From: Gonatopus flavifemur
Taxonomy: Eukaryota > Arthropoda > Insecta > Hymenoptera > Dryinidae
Direction of reading: 5' to 3'
Assembly (NCBI GenBank): GCA_018340375.1
Contig: JAFFJZ010000014.1
Coordinates: 6,138,001 to 6,202,000 of the forward strand
Length of the DNA: 64,000 bases
A program made the position numbers and the translations under genes. The notes beneath the pieces are model-generated. The model had not been told where the DNA came from. It ran no database searches and saw only the letters and a list, made by a program, of their open reading frames with translations. Shown piece after piece: positions 11,924 through 22,950 of the stretch (positions within the stretch are counted from its first letter, which is position 1; every line of letters starts with the position of its first letter).

Positions 11924-12755
11924 CACAGGTCAACATTTGATCTACGCTGGAATGCCAGAACAGAGGTGGGTACCTATGAGTTTTGGGGGTCGGAGATTAC
12001 GATTCCTGGGTCCATATGGCCCAACCACGTCAGGATCAAGGTCAAATCAAGGTCAAACATCTCAAATCAAGAGATATAATTTTTTTGGCCCCGGATTCCG
12101 AACCAGCGGGAAATGTTACATCCAAATAAACTCTAACATTCAAATAAAAGTGGTATTTGCAGGTCATATTGAGGTCATATGTAGGTAAAATCCTGTTTTT
12201 GAACCTTTGTTTCGATATTAGGCTGAACAGGCTGTTGTATTAGTTGATTTCTACGTTTTGGGGGTCGGAGATCACGATTCCTGGGTCCATATGACCCCAT
12301 CACTTCAGGATCAGGGTCAAATCAAGGTCAAACATCTCAAATCAAGAGATATAATTTTTTTGGCCCCGGATTCCGAACCAGCGGGAAATGTTACATCCAA
12401 ATACATTTCGACATTCAAATTGAAGTTATATCTGCAGGTCATATGAAGGTCATATGTAGGTAAAATCCTTTTTTTGAATGTCTTCTCTGATATTGGCTAG
12501 GCAGGGTCTTGGATTAGTTGACTTCTATGTTTTTGCGGTCGCAGATCACAATTTCAGGGACTATATGCCCCCATCACGTCAGAATCAAGGTCAAACTGAG
12601 GACAAACATCTTGACATCAGAGGATATAATTTTATTCAATCCCGGATTCTTAACGACCGGGAAATTTTCAATCTTGATAAATTGTTGTAATCCGATCAAG
12701 CTGATATCTGCAAGTCATAAAGAGGGCAAGTCATATGCAGGTCAGATGTTTTTTT
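11924..12755 (+). repeat. Left terminal inverted repeat with ~275 bp subunits
   Basis: Subunit landmarks (TTTTGGGGGTCGGAG or close variants) fall at 11,981, 12,256 and 12,531, a period of 275 bp. Each subunit holds a TCAAGGTCA pair and then a run of AGGTCA half-sites; the third subunit is the most diverged. Open frames of 62-107 codons across it are repeats of one another and are not genes. Confidence 0.92.
12037..12463 (+). promoter_or_regulatory. AGGTCA half-sites at 11-bp spacing
   Basis: AGGTCA occurs at 12,040 and 12,051 (both within TCAAGGTCA), then at 12,161 and 12,172 with AGGTAA at 12,183. The next subunit repeats this at 12,314 (GGGTCA), 12,325, 12,436, 12,447 and 12,458 (AGGTAA). 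The step is exactly 11 bp, one helical turn, i.e. direct repeats with a 5-bp gap. AGGTCA is the nuclear-receptor half-site and TCAAGGTCA the extended form bound by FTZ-F1/ERR-type receptors. That any receptor binds here is inference. Confidence 0.5.
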
Positions 12756-13757
12756 TCCGAATTCTCTTCCTCTCAAAATCTGTTCAACCTCAATATAAAC
12801 GATTTACTCTTGCTCGTCATAAGAGTCAGCTTTAAAGGACAAGACTAAAGTGATCCCTCCAAAAACGCCAATTTCTGTTTGTGAATAATTAGAAAGGTGC
12901 CATTGAAATTGAAATGCAGGAAGGTGTTATGCTACTATTGAAGTTCAGAATAACATCTTTGTTCGATTTTTTTCTGCAAATATGGCGGGCTGACAGGCAA
13001 TTGACCGGTGCGCTGCGGAAATTCATGGTCGTTTGGTGGGAGGAATAACCCAGTCCAAGAATTAACCGAAACAATGCACCATAAATAATTCGTTTTTGTT
13101 ACCCAAAATGTAGTGAAATACGTATCGCTTCTGAAAAATATGCTTTTTTACGAAATGGCATCGATTTGAAGAAAAACGTTTTCCACCCCAAAATTCGTGA
13201 CTTGAGAGAAACGTAAATATTAATATTTCGTCGTCCCCGTATGTATTCCATTGGATGACCATATCACGAATACAATTAAAAGAAAGCCGAGGCAATTGAT
13301 TGAAAGTTGGCAGAGCTGAAGCTCCCACCGATTTTTAAAATACAGTTCTCAGATGAACGTTTAAAGTTTTCATAACGGTTTGTTCTGAATCAAGATGACT
13401 TGGATAGAAATCACCTCTAATTTCCTTTACTGGGCCCATATTGCATCTTTTCTACATCTATGTGATCGATATTCACTCTCTTCTGACAGGTCAGAATAGG
13501 CAGGTGATGAGCCAGAGATTTAGTTTTCGAAAGTCACCATGTTAGAACGTCAACGCACTTGTGCACGCCTCTATTTCCACGTTTCAAAAATTGTCTTTCC
13601 ACTTTAGATCTCGATTTGTAGATCATGGCCTATCATTTCCAAATCTATGTAGAGTATTTCAAGCCAAGGAAAATTTATTCAATTTTTTTAAAAGTACAAT
13701 GTGGTGTCAACGCTTAAGATGCTTACGTTTACTTTCTAAAAATGATCTCTTAACACC
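12756..13757. other. Interior of the family P transposon downstream of its ORF
   Basis: About 1 kb of AT-rich sequence between the end of the family P frame and the left terminal repeat. No second gene is recognised. Confidence 0.5.
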
Positions 13758-15429
13758 TTACCTTTTATGTGACATGGTTGTGTCTCTTTTTAAACACCAG
13801 CAATAGTCTGCCAACATATTCCTCCCCCAAATACCTTGAAATCTTTTCTCAAACTCACTTAAGTCTTGATGCATTCTTTCACCGTGTTCTTCACTAAATG
13901 CTCCAAGATTTTCTGGAAAGAAGTCAAGGTGAAAATCAAGAAAGTGAAGCGTGAGATTCTTCAAACATCCTACTTCTTTGTAATCATTCACCATTTTCGC
14001 CATAATATTTTTATACTCGGGGTCTTTATTGTTCTCTAAAAATTTTTCTGTAACCTCCCTAACGCTGCACCATGCTGCTTTTTCCTTCTCATTCATCCGC
14101 TTCTTGAATTCCTCATTTTTTAAAAGTGTCCTTATTTCAGGTCCTGTGAATACGCCCTCTTTCATTTCCGCTTTAGAAAGATGAGGTAATACTTGAAAAA
14201 TGTACATAAAAGCAGCACCTTCATTTTCTCTCATTACTTTGACAAATTGCTTTGCTAGCCCTAATTCAATATGTGACGGTGGTAAGAGAACTTCTTCTCT
14301 TGATATCAGACTCGGACTTTTGATACTCTTCTTACCAGGAATCACTTTCCTCTTAACGGCCAATGTTTTCGAACATAATGTTCATCTCTGGCTCGACTAT
14401 TCCATTCACAGATGAAGCATGGATATGATGCGAATCCTGATTGTTGCTTAAGCAAAATTGTGAATATCTTCAAGTCCCCACAAACTTGCCAGTTATGAAT
14501 CTCATACTTTAGTTTTTGCGATAATAATTCCAAGTTATGGTACTTTTCATCTAGTATGACAGAATGAGCAACTAGTAAAGGAGAATAGACATTTCCGTTG
14601 TGAAGCAAGATAGCTTCTAAGCTTCTTTTTGAAGAATCTATGAACAGACGCCAATCCCTAGCTGTATACTCTATGCTTGATTCTTTGACCAAACCTTCGA
14701 TATTATTGCAATAAACTAAATTTGGCAACTTCGAGGAAAACTTTCCAAAGGGCCGTCCTCTTGAACGTTAGTGTGTTACACGCGTTCCTGGAGTCAAAAA
14801 TTGTCTCTCTTTCAGTCTGGATGCTAATAGTTCAGATTTATCTTTTGAGAGTCCTAAGTCTCGGTAAAAGTCACTGAGTTCATCTTGGTTCATCTTTTCT
14901 CCATTGAATTTATTGTCCTCAATGTCTGATTATTTTTCACTAAAACTATCACTTTCTTCATTTTCTGAAGTATTCAAACTTTGATCTGGCGTCTCTGCCT
15001 CGATAGTGATATTCTCTGCGGGAATTTCATCAATGTTGGCTTCATCATCCACATCTTCACTGTCGTTCCCATCGATTTCGGCGCTGATATACACGGGGGG
15101 AGTGACGGACGTCACGCAGGCATAGGAAATTGCGTGTCTATTGACAAAATTGAAGCCTTTTACGTTGGTCAAACAAAAGTAACAATCAGAAGTATGATCT
15201 GTTGGTTTGCTCCTTATCATTGCCCTCGAAAATATTCTTTTATCAGATTCATTAAGGGCACTGCGACATCTAGAACATATAGATTGAGGTGTCCAAATCT
15301 TGTCGAATGTGCAGCTATCGATATCGAAGCACTCGTTATATTTATTTTCATTGAATCCAAAAACATAAATTTTTTCGATTAGGGAATATACTCACCACAC
15401 ACGACACAGAAATTGTTCACTCTGTTCAT
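13758..15429 (-). pseudogene. Family P protein of the 4.6 kb transposon (uncharacterised)
   Basis: A single intronless frame of about 557 codons starting at MNRVNNFCVVCGE (15,429). In order it shows a CxxC pair (FCVVCG), a second Cys pair in CSRCRSAL, a third in SDCYFCL, an acidic linker rich in Asp/Glu, DWRLFIDSSKRSLEA, GDLK, a CFICEWNSRA zinc-finger-like motif, HWPLRGK, LPPSHIELGL, FFPENLG, EEHGERMHQD and LADYCWCLKRD at the end. TAA stops lie at 15,379-15,381, 14,930-14,932 and 14,768-14,770, and there is one frameshift near 14,340. I recognise the family as one that recurs in many copies in invertebrate genomes, but I know of no assigned function. Its position inside exact TIRs suggests a transposase or transposition partner. 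Confidence 0.85.
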
Positions 15430-15736
15430 GCAAGACGAGGATTGACTCGTCGCATTCGACTCTACAAAGGCCAAGTTTCCCACCAATGTGGAGCTGCGGT
15501 CGCATGATGACGACGCTGCGGGCCCGCTTCCCCACCATGACCAGCCGCTGGTTCTGGGTCTCTGAAACCCTGTCCCGTAACATTATCCCGTGTGAATGCC
15601 ATAACGGCATGGAAGCCGTAACCCAGGGACTCAGCCGGAACGCGGGACAACTCCGTTGCCCGCCGTCACCACGGGGAGGTGCCCTGGGCGCAATCACACG
15701 TGATAACCGCTAAAATCGAACAAGCGGTTCAAAAAA
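15430..15736 (-). promoter_or_regulatory. GC-rich block upstream of the family P start
   Basis: Directly 5' of the MNRVNN start on the minus strand, between it and the right terminal repeat. The block is clearly richer in G+C than anything nearby and is probably leader or promoter. A 101-codon frame across it is in the wrong phase to join the ORF. It might instead be an unrelated small insertion. Confidence 0.35.
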
Positions 15737-16566
15737 AGGATTTTACCTGCATATTACCTTTGTATAACCTGCAGATATGACTTTAATTTGAATGTAAAAG
15801 TGTATTTGGATGGGAAATTCTACGCTGGTTCGGAATCCAGGATCAAAAATATTATATCTTTCGATTTGAGATGTTTGACCTTGATTTGATCTTGATTCTG
15901 ACGTGATGAGGTCATATAGACCCCGGAATCGTGATCTGCGACCCCAAAAACGTAGAAGTCAGCTGATTCAAGAGCCTGCCTAGCCGAGCTAGCCTAATAT
16001 CAGAGGAAAGATTTAAAAAAAGGATTTTACCTACATATGATCTTCATATGACCTGCAGATATGACTTTAATTTGAACGTAAAAGTGTATTTGGATGTGAA
16101 ATTCTCCGGAGGTTCGGAATCCGGGTTCAAAAAAATTATATCTTTTGATTTGAGATGTTTGATCTTGATCTGACCTTGATTCTGAAGTGATTGGGTCATA
16201 TAGACCCCAGAATCGTGATCTGTGACCCTCAAAACGTGAAAGTCAACTAATCCAAGAGCCTGCTAAGCCTAATATGAAAAAAAAGATTCAAAAACAGGAT
16301 TTTACCTACGTATGACCTCAATATGACCTGCAAATACCACTTTTATTTGAATGTTAGAGTGTATTTGGATGTAACATTTCCCGCTGGTTCGGAGTCCGAA
16401 GTCAAAAAAATTATATCTCTCGATTTGAGATCTTTGACCTTGATTTGACCTTGATCCTGACGTGATGGGGTCATATGGATCCAGGAATCGTGATCTGCGA
16501 CCTCCGAAACTCATAGGTACCCACCTCTGTTCTTGTGTTCCAGCGTGGATCAAATGTTGACCTGTG
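15737..16566 (-). repeat. Right terminal inverted repeat with ~275-280 bp subunits
   Basis: Inverted counterpart of 11,924-12,755, with subunit landmarks near 15,949, 16,234 and 16,511. The outermost ~60 bp is nearly identical to the left end. TGACCT and TGACCTTGA words recur as in the left arm, in the opposite sense. Confidence 0.92.
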
Positions 16567-16569
16567 TTA

Positions 16570-16810
16570 TCATACAAAAACATGGGAAAATAGCGAAAAA
16601 GAAACGAAAACCAATGAATTCCAACCAAATTGGGCTGCCATATTGGATCCACCATTTTGGAAGATACATACTGCAATCAGTGCCTTCTATCGCAAAATAG
16701 TCAACCAGGTGAGCATACAAAAACATGGGAGAATAGTGGAAAAGAAACAAAAACCCATGAATTTCAACCGAATTGGGCCGTCGTATCAAATCCACCATTT
16801 TGGAAAATGA
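16570..16810 (+). repeat. Tandem duplication, ~145 bp period
   Basis: A ~95 bp segment starting CATACAAAAACATGGG and ending CACCATTTTGGAA occurs at 16,571 and again at 16,716 with about 85-90% identity. It abuts the right end of the 4.6 kb transposon. Function unknown. Confidence 0.7.
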
Positions 16811-17285
16811 TGAATTTGTCACGATCAGGTTTCGTACACATGCACATGTATGATTGAGAAACGAAAAACATAAAAAACATATTCCGAGTATAGGTTTTGG
16901 CAAATACCGAATTTATACCTTTTTTGCCGCCATTTATGCCATATCCTGGCCGCCATCTTGATTTTTAAATCCCACAATAGTGGATTTTTGTTGGTCCAAC
17001 TATTCTATGCACCGATAGTTGAGCTTTTTCGTTACTGTCCACACTTTATCGACATGAAAACGTGGATTCAAAAAAAAATAACGTTCAACTTTCCACGTTT
17101 TCTTGGATTAAAAACGTCATATTGAATTGGTATGTACAATATCTCAAATTCTGATTGCAGATTTGGGAAGAGCACAAAAGAATATACAAGAAACACATGA
17201 TTTGATAGGAATTCCCTGAGCATTGGTCAATGAAATCACAGCTTGAAAATGAACAAAAATTTTCGCACTTTTGGGCGTTAATGGG
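16811..17285. other. No gene seen
   Basis: AT-rich sequence; nothing recognised. Confidence 0.45.
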
Positions 17286-17585
17286 TTAATTCATGATCCA
17301 ATCGATTTTCATGTCGGTTGGACTGATTATGATTTCTCGGTGGTCGACTTCTTGATCTAAGATTTTGACTCGGAGGTAGATTCTCCCCTCCCTATCATTG
17401 AATGAATTATTTATTCGATTGCCGGCTTCATTATTCGCAATATCTCAGTGATCAACATTATTTAATTCGTTGTCAACATTCTGATCTCCTCCTATATTAT
17501 CCGATCCTCCTTGATTTTGGATAGATTGTCTCCGGCTGCGATTATCCCAACCTCGACCGCGGTTCATCGGACTATGTGGAACCAT
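17286..17585 (-). pseudogene. Coding-like segment with one stop, unknown
   Basis: Starts at an ATG (17,585) and runs 99 codons to a TAA (17,286-17,288) with a single TGA (17,445-17,447). The N-terminal part is rich in Asn, Arg, Gly and Gln; the C-terminal part reads GRIYLRVKILD and REIIISPTD. The composition is protein-like and the single TGA could be a mutated Trp codon. It could be the start of a retrotransposon Gag or an orphan ORF; I cannot name it. Confidence 0.3.
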
Positions 17586-17797
17586 GATGGACTATTCAAA
17601 ACGAAAAATCACTTCTCAACTTTTTATTGGGTATGGGAATGAGTTTCCACCCTCTTGGAGAAAGCGTTGCTACTAATACTATTTTTGAGTTCACTCAAGT
17701 GCTATACTTGTGATTTGGAAGTGTATATGTAAGGTGTCGATTGCGGTAGTTGACATTTGTTACAAGCGTGAACAACATTTTCTATCTGGTGTCAAAA

Positions 17798-18978
17798 ATG
17801 GCAACGTTTGTCCCGACAAAACAGTGTTTGCAGGAAGTTATGCTTCATTATTTTATTCCAAAGAAAAGTGCTGCTAAAACGTATCGTGTACTGTGCAATA
17901 TTCACGGTGATCACGCCACATCTAATACAACTTGTGAAGAGTGGTTTCAACGATTCCAAAGTGGCGATTTTGACGTGAGTGACAAAGAACGCGGAAAGGC
18001 ACCGAAAAAATCCGAAGATGTAGAACTGGAACAATTATTGAATGAAGATGCATGTCGAACCCTAGATGAGTTGTCTGAAGAGTTGGGTGTTGATAGGTCA
18101 ACCGTTGGTAAACGCTTGCACAAGATGGGAATGGTCCAAAAGGCAGGTAATTGGGTGCCGCATCAACTGAAGGAGAGATATATCGAGAGACGTTTGGTAA
18201 CGTGCGAGATGCTTTTTGAACGGCAGAAAAGAAAGAGTTTCCTGCATCGTATTCAGTGGCGGGGTGAGAGCTTGTCTGTCTTTCTTCAACTGACACGAAA
18301 CAAAGGATAAGAGGCGGGAAAATCCCGCTTCTTATCCTTGTTTTCACGCGAATTGAAAAAGGATAGAAATGTTCTCACCACGCTACTGACCGTATTGTCA
18401 CTGGAGATGAAAAATGGACCTATTACGATAATCCTAAGCGTCGAAAAAGTTGGGGACTGCCGGGTGTACCAGGTTCATCGACACCGAAAACAAATATCCA
18501 CGCTTCAAAGATTATGTTGTGCATCTGGTGGGATCAGAAAGGGGTCATTTATTATGAACTTCTCAAACCGTCAGAAACAATCACTGGCGATCGTTACAGA
18601 CTACAGTTAATACGTTTGAATGGAGCTCTAAAAGCGAAACGACCAGAATGGGATAGTAAACATTATAAAGTTATCTTGCTGCATGATAATGCTAGGCCAC
18701 ATGTTGCTCCACCTGTTGAAAAATATTTGAAAGGAGTGAATTGGGAGATCTTGCCCCAGCCGCCGTATTCCCCAGACATTGCACCTTCGGATTATCATCC
18801 ATTTCAATCTATGCAATCAGCCCTTACTGGAGAGCGCTTTACTTCTTACGAAAGTGTGGAAAAATGGCTCAATGAATGGATCGAGTCAAAAGAACCTGCT
18901 GTTTTTCTCCGAGGAATCCGTATGCTGCCTGAGAGATGGGCAAAAGTTGTCGTTTCCAATGGTGCATACTTTGAATAA
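17798..18978 (+). pseudogene. mariner transposase (DD34D), full-length but split by a MITE
   Basis: Starts at MATFVPTKQ (17,798), the normal mariner position. The N-terminal helix-turn-helix region (CEEWFQRFQSGDFDV; GVDRSTVGKRL) is followed by GNWVPHQL. The first catalytic Asp lies in TGDEKW (codon 18,406-18,408) after the insertion, the second in LLHDNARPH, and the third in YSPDIAPSD with 34 residues between. Removing the insert and one copy of its duplication leaves 1,038 nt, exactly 346 codons including the stop, with no other stop or shift. The reading frame was therefore apparently intact when the MITE landed. It belongs to a different mariner subgroup from element 1. Confidence 0.93.
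18254..18388. mobile_element. hAT-type MITE inside the mariner ORF
   Basis: 135 bp with TIRs CAGTGGCGGGGTGAGA and (complement of the right end) CAGTAGCGTGGTGAGA. It is flanked by an 8-bp duplication, ATCGTATT at 18,246-18,253 and ACCGTATT at 18,389-18,396 (7 of 8 match). A CAGTG-type end with an 8-bp duplication is the hAT signature. The interior is a palindrome centred on GGATAAGAGGCGGG and its complement. Confidence 0.9.
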
Positions 18979-19056
18979 CATTATGTGATAATCCATTGTC
19001 TGAATAAAAATCAACTTTGCATGAAAAAGGGCGGAAACTTATTCCCACACCAAATA

Positions 19057-19994
19057 TTTTTCAACTTTTACATAGCCTTTGCGCGACAATTTGTGATATC
19101 ACACTTCACTAAGTACTTCTGATTAATTCACTCTTTTCGCAGTCCGCGATATAGGCATTGCTCGCCTATTGACAATTTTCGCACTTTTGTATCAACGTGG
19201 GAGAATTGAATAATCTACGCCGTCCTGTTACGGTCGCCAATTCTATAGCGGTACCATGCTATGCGAAATTCTTTATGAATAAATTTTGCGTGGTGTTTGC
19301 AGGTTCGTAATAATTCAATGTAATTTCAATAGACTCCAATCCGAAGATGCCACGTACAACTTTCGAATTTGCAATTCACAATTCTTGTTGGAACAACGAC
19401 ACCAACGGTAATTCAAACTTCCCAGTCGCCAGCTTGTTTTCTAGTGCAAACTAGCAAAGATCTTCCTTTGTGGCATTGTTTCCTCGTACAGAAAACGAAC
19501 TATTTCCTTTAATCAATATAATGTTAACTTCACCTAATGATAAGGACCGATTTGCGATCTCGAGGTTTTTCGTCATTATTGATTGGAACACTTTATAAAT
19601 TGATAAACATAATTGTATTTATCAAATTGACTTATGTCACACTCAACTTCTCTCATAACACTTTTATCATTTTCATAATGATTCTGTGTCCGTATCACAG
19701 CTCTGCTCTGTTCCACGAGAATACATCGAATCCTTTTGGAGCGTTTGCTACGCTCCTTATACACCCGATTGACAAGTCATGCAAAAAGTTTGAATTTCAT
19801 AAATTAACGATTTTTCAATAATGATCATGTGAGGCCATTCCACGTCAAGTGTACCCACGTAAAAATCTTGACCGTTGGGATTTTGATGGAACTTCGTGGA
19901 GTTGTTGTACTATTGGAGTACATAATTTGTGCAGAAGGGGGGGGGGTGAAATATCGACGGGTTACCAAGATACAGGGGCTCAAAGTTCTGGGCA
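19057..19994. other. No supported gene
   Basis: AT-rich sequence. Open frames of 60-94 codons are unremarkable in composition and match nothing I know. Confidence 0.45.
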
Positions 19995-20685
19995 TGTTTA
20001 TCTCCGTTAAGGGGGGAAATACATGTGAATGTACCTCTTTTCAAGAATTTATGACAAAACGTTAGTTGAAGATATGTTAATGAAATAAAGCACATCTTGA
20101 ATTATACGTTTGGAATTATCTTTCAAATTTTTCGAAGACAAAAATATCTCAAAATGGCGGAGCTACGAGTTGCTAACTCGTTTTTGCGCCGTGCAGCCTA
20201 CAGGTCCCAATTTTTTTCCGAAATCAAAAAATCAAAATTCTATCGTTAGAATATGTAGAAACACACATCTTGACGGAGAGAAGAACAAAAAACCAAATTT
20301 ATTTACATTGGTTTTTTCAATTTGCAATTAGGAACGAAAGTGGTTTTTTTTCCAAAATCCCCCTGAATTTTCAATTTTCATTTTCATCCGTTTTGGCTCC
20401 GTCAAGATGTGCATTTTTATATATTCTAACGATAGAATCTTGGTTTTCTGATTTTAGAAAAAAATTGGGACTTGTAGGCTGCACGGCGTGAAAACCAGCT
20501 ACCAACTTCTAGCAGCTGTAGCTCTGCCATTTTGAAATATTTTTGTCTCAAAAAAATTGTCAAAATACTTTGAAACGTATATTTCAAGATATGCGTTATT
20601 TCATTAATGGGTCTCCAGTCGATTTTTTGTAATGAATCCTCAAAAAACGGTATGTTTACATGTATTTTCCCCCTTAAATTATAAC
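19995..20685. mobile_element. Foldback element, ~0.7 kb
   Basis: Arms of about 320 bp are inverted copies: 'GGGGAAATACATGTG' near 20,010 pairs with 'TACATGTATTTTCCCCC' near 20,660, and GTGCAGCCTACAGG pairs with CTTGTAGGCTGCAC. Identity is about 80%. There is no coding content. The outer limits and duplication are not resolved. Confidence 0.75.
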
Positions 20686-21109
20686 TCGGTTATATTTACT
20701 TTGAAGAATAACGCGAGTTGTTCTTTGTTGGTTTTTTCCGTTTTTTCCCATGAAAATTGGGACGATTCTGCGAATTAATTATCTGTGCGAAAAAAGTGAT
20801 TTTTCTCTCCTTTTCAATTTTCTTTGGAGATCAGCATTTTTGAAAATTCTTCAATCATGCTCAAAAGAAAGCTCATTCTTCTCCCTTCAAAATCGTTGGT
20901 CACACATCATGGGCTTCCATGAACTCATCAGTGGATTCAATCGTCAAAGCCAGCGCGATCCAACCGCCAAGCACGCTGAAAATGCAGATCAGCCGTCACC
21001 CGGTATGGCGATGTCGATGGAAATTTTTTTCCATAGACTATTGCAAGCATAATTGATAAAACACATCGAACAGCCTTTATTTACTATGGAAATTAATTAT
21101 TATCAATAT
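20686..21109. other. No supported gene
   Basis: AT-rich; one open frame of 100 codons (20,750-21,052) without recognisable motifs. Confidence 0.4.
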
Positions 21110-21430
21110 CCTCATCATCCTTCTGTTTCAAAGTATCGAAAAACAGAAAACGATTGTGGGAACGGACAAGATTTGGCGGCAGTTGAGGTTTCAGATCAAA
21201 TTAAAGAAAGATTTGCGAATTCAAAAAGTCATTCGAAGAGACTAACGCTTCTCACTCTCACACCGAAGTCTTGGGGTCAGAAAAATCAGCTACAGAATTC
21301 GGTGCTTCTGAACGCCAATCAAGAAAAGCCGAGCAGTTGGTGAATGAATGTGGTATTTCAACTCAACCAAATTCCAGAATGGGTAAAAATTTACCAACTG
21401 ATACAGCTAACACTAATTTACAAAATAAAA
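21110..21430 (+). pseudogene. Family Q protein fragment
   Basis: Reads VSDQIKERF, LTLLTLTPKSWG, then after a +/-1 frameshift near 21,275 EFGASERQSRKAEQLV and GISTQPNSRMGKNLP. These match, segment by segment, the exon at 36,723-37,624. The PKSW to ASERQxRKA stretch has the helix-loop-helix look of a DNA-binding domain. It is truncated on both sides and followed by AT-rich sequence and the 13-bp minisatellite. Confidence 0.75.
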
Positions 21431-21676
21431 AAATTTTTTGTACATTTGATGACACTATTTTTTTCTGATGCATTTTGGCTCCCTGAACTCAAAAATCACA
21501 GTACAAACTTTTTTCATGGATAAGTTGTCGAGATATGGATTTTTGAAGTTGGGAAAAATTTTTTTCTATCGAAGTTTCACTATTAAAGGTATATCTCAAG
21601 TCACGAGCGATCAATCTAATCGTGGTAGGTGTCAAAATGGACATAATCGAACTGCCAACAAATATCAACGTCACTA

Positions 21677-22394
21677 TTGGTATGTATTGTATGTATGTAT
21701 TGTATGTATGTATTGTATGTATGTATTGTATGTATGTATTGTATGTATGTATTGTATGTATGTATTGTATGTATGTATTGTATGTATGTATTGTATGTAT
21801 GTATTGTATGTATGTATTGTATTGTATGTATGTATTGTATGTATGTATTGTATGTATGTATTGTATGTATGTATTGTATGTATGTATTGTATGTATGTAT
21901 TGTATGTATGTATTGTATGTATGTATTGTATGTATGTATTGTATGTATGTATTGTATGTATGTATTGTATGTATGTATTGTATGTATGTATTGTATGTAT
22001 GTATTGTATGTATGTATTGTATTGTATGTATGTATTGTATGTATGTATTGTATGTATGTATTGTATGTATGTATTGTATGTATGTATTGTATGTATGTAT
22101 TGTATGTATGTATTGTATGTATGTATTGTATGTATGTATTGTATGTATGTATTGTATGTATGTATTGTATGTATGTATTGTATGTATGTATTGTATGTAT
22201 GTATTGTATGTATGTATTGTATGTATGTATTGTATGTATGTATTGTATGTATGTATTGTATGTATGTATTGTATGTATGTATTGTATGTATGTATTGTAT
22301 GTATGTATTGTATGTATGTATTGTATGTATGTATTGTATGTATGTATTGTATGTATGTATTGTATGTATGTATTGTATGTATGTATTGTATGTA
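21677..22394. repeat. 13-bp minisatellite (TATTGTATGTATG)n
   Basis: About 55 near-perfect copies of TATTGTATGTATG. In at least two places, near 21,819 and 22,016, a 5-bp TATTG unit is doubled. Because 13 is not a multiple of 3 and the unit has no stop in any phase on either strand, long frames up to 313 codons are open on both strands. These are artefacts of the repeat. Confidence 0.97.
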
Positions 22395-22950
22395 CTGGGT
22401 GATCAGTAAATGTCAAATCCATACACAGTTCAAAATTTTTGTTTGTCAATAACGGTCCACTCAAAATTTCTGTTTGAAATCAACACAAAAGACTATCAAA
22501 CTGTCAAGTTTTTGATGTAAACTTAACACTCTTGTGTTGATTTCTCAAATGCTTTCCCTGTACAAGAGAGAACTCTCAATTGTCATGAATCGGATATTTG
22601 CATCGTGAATTCAAAATTGAATAGATGAATCTCGATCCTTGGTTAGGTTCAGAAAACTTCATGACCATAAACACATGAAATCGTGAGAATTGTGATTTTA
22701 CACTGGAAATGAATATGCCATTGATCACGATTGATCAAATGTTTTTCTAATACGCTTTCAATCAAAATTACCATTGGGAATGAATTTTTCTAATCGGTTT
22801 ACCCGGATTCTTCTTACAAGGTTGTGTCAATATTCAACACAAATTTTGAATGGACCATTTGGGACTTGCGCGTTTGTTAAAAATACACAACATTTTCTAC
22901 CTTGTACCTTACATGCCTATCTCATACATTCAAATTTTTTTCTTCCAATT

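Larger units (their letters stand above)
11924..16566 (-). mobile_element. Complete 4.6 kb DNA transposon carrying family P
   Basis: The ends are CACAGGTCAACATTTG and its exact complement, flanked by a TTA duplication at 11,921-11,923 and 16,567-16,569. Terminal inverted repeats are about 820 bp and contain three ~275 bp subunits each. The ~3 kb interior holds one long family P frame on the minus strand, now broken. Long, internally repeated TIRs recall Drosophila foldback elements. CACAG ends with a 3-bp duplication recall the CACTA/CMC group. I have no motif-level proof of either assignment. Two 647 bp elements at 42.2 and 49.7 kb share the CACAGG end and the 3-bp duplication. Confidence 0.92.
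17627..19054 (+). mobile_element. mariner element 2, interrupted by a hAT-type MITE
   Basis: TIRs of about 28 bp (17,627 TTGGGTATGGGAAT; right end complement TTTGGTGTGGGAAT) with TA duplications at 17,625-17,626 and 19,055-19,056. Without the 135 bp MITE and its 8-bp duplication the element is 1,285 bp, the usual mariner size. Confidence 0.95.

Noticed and set aside
21468..22464. Open frames of 240-313 codons on both strands
   Set aside because: They are the 13-bp minisatellite read in different phases; the residues repeat every 13 and flanking parts lack motifs.
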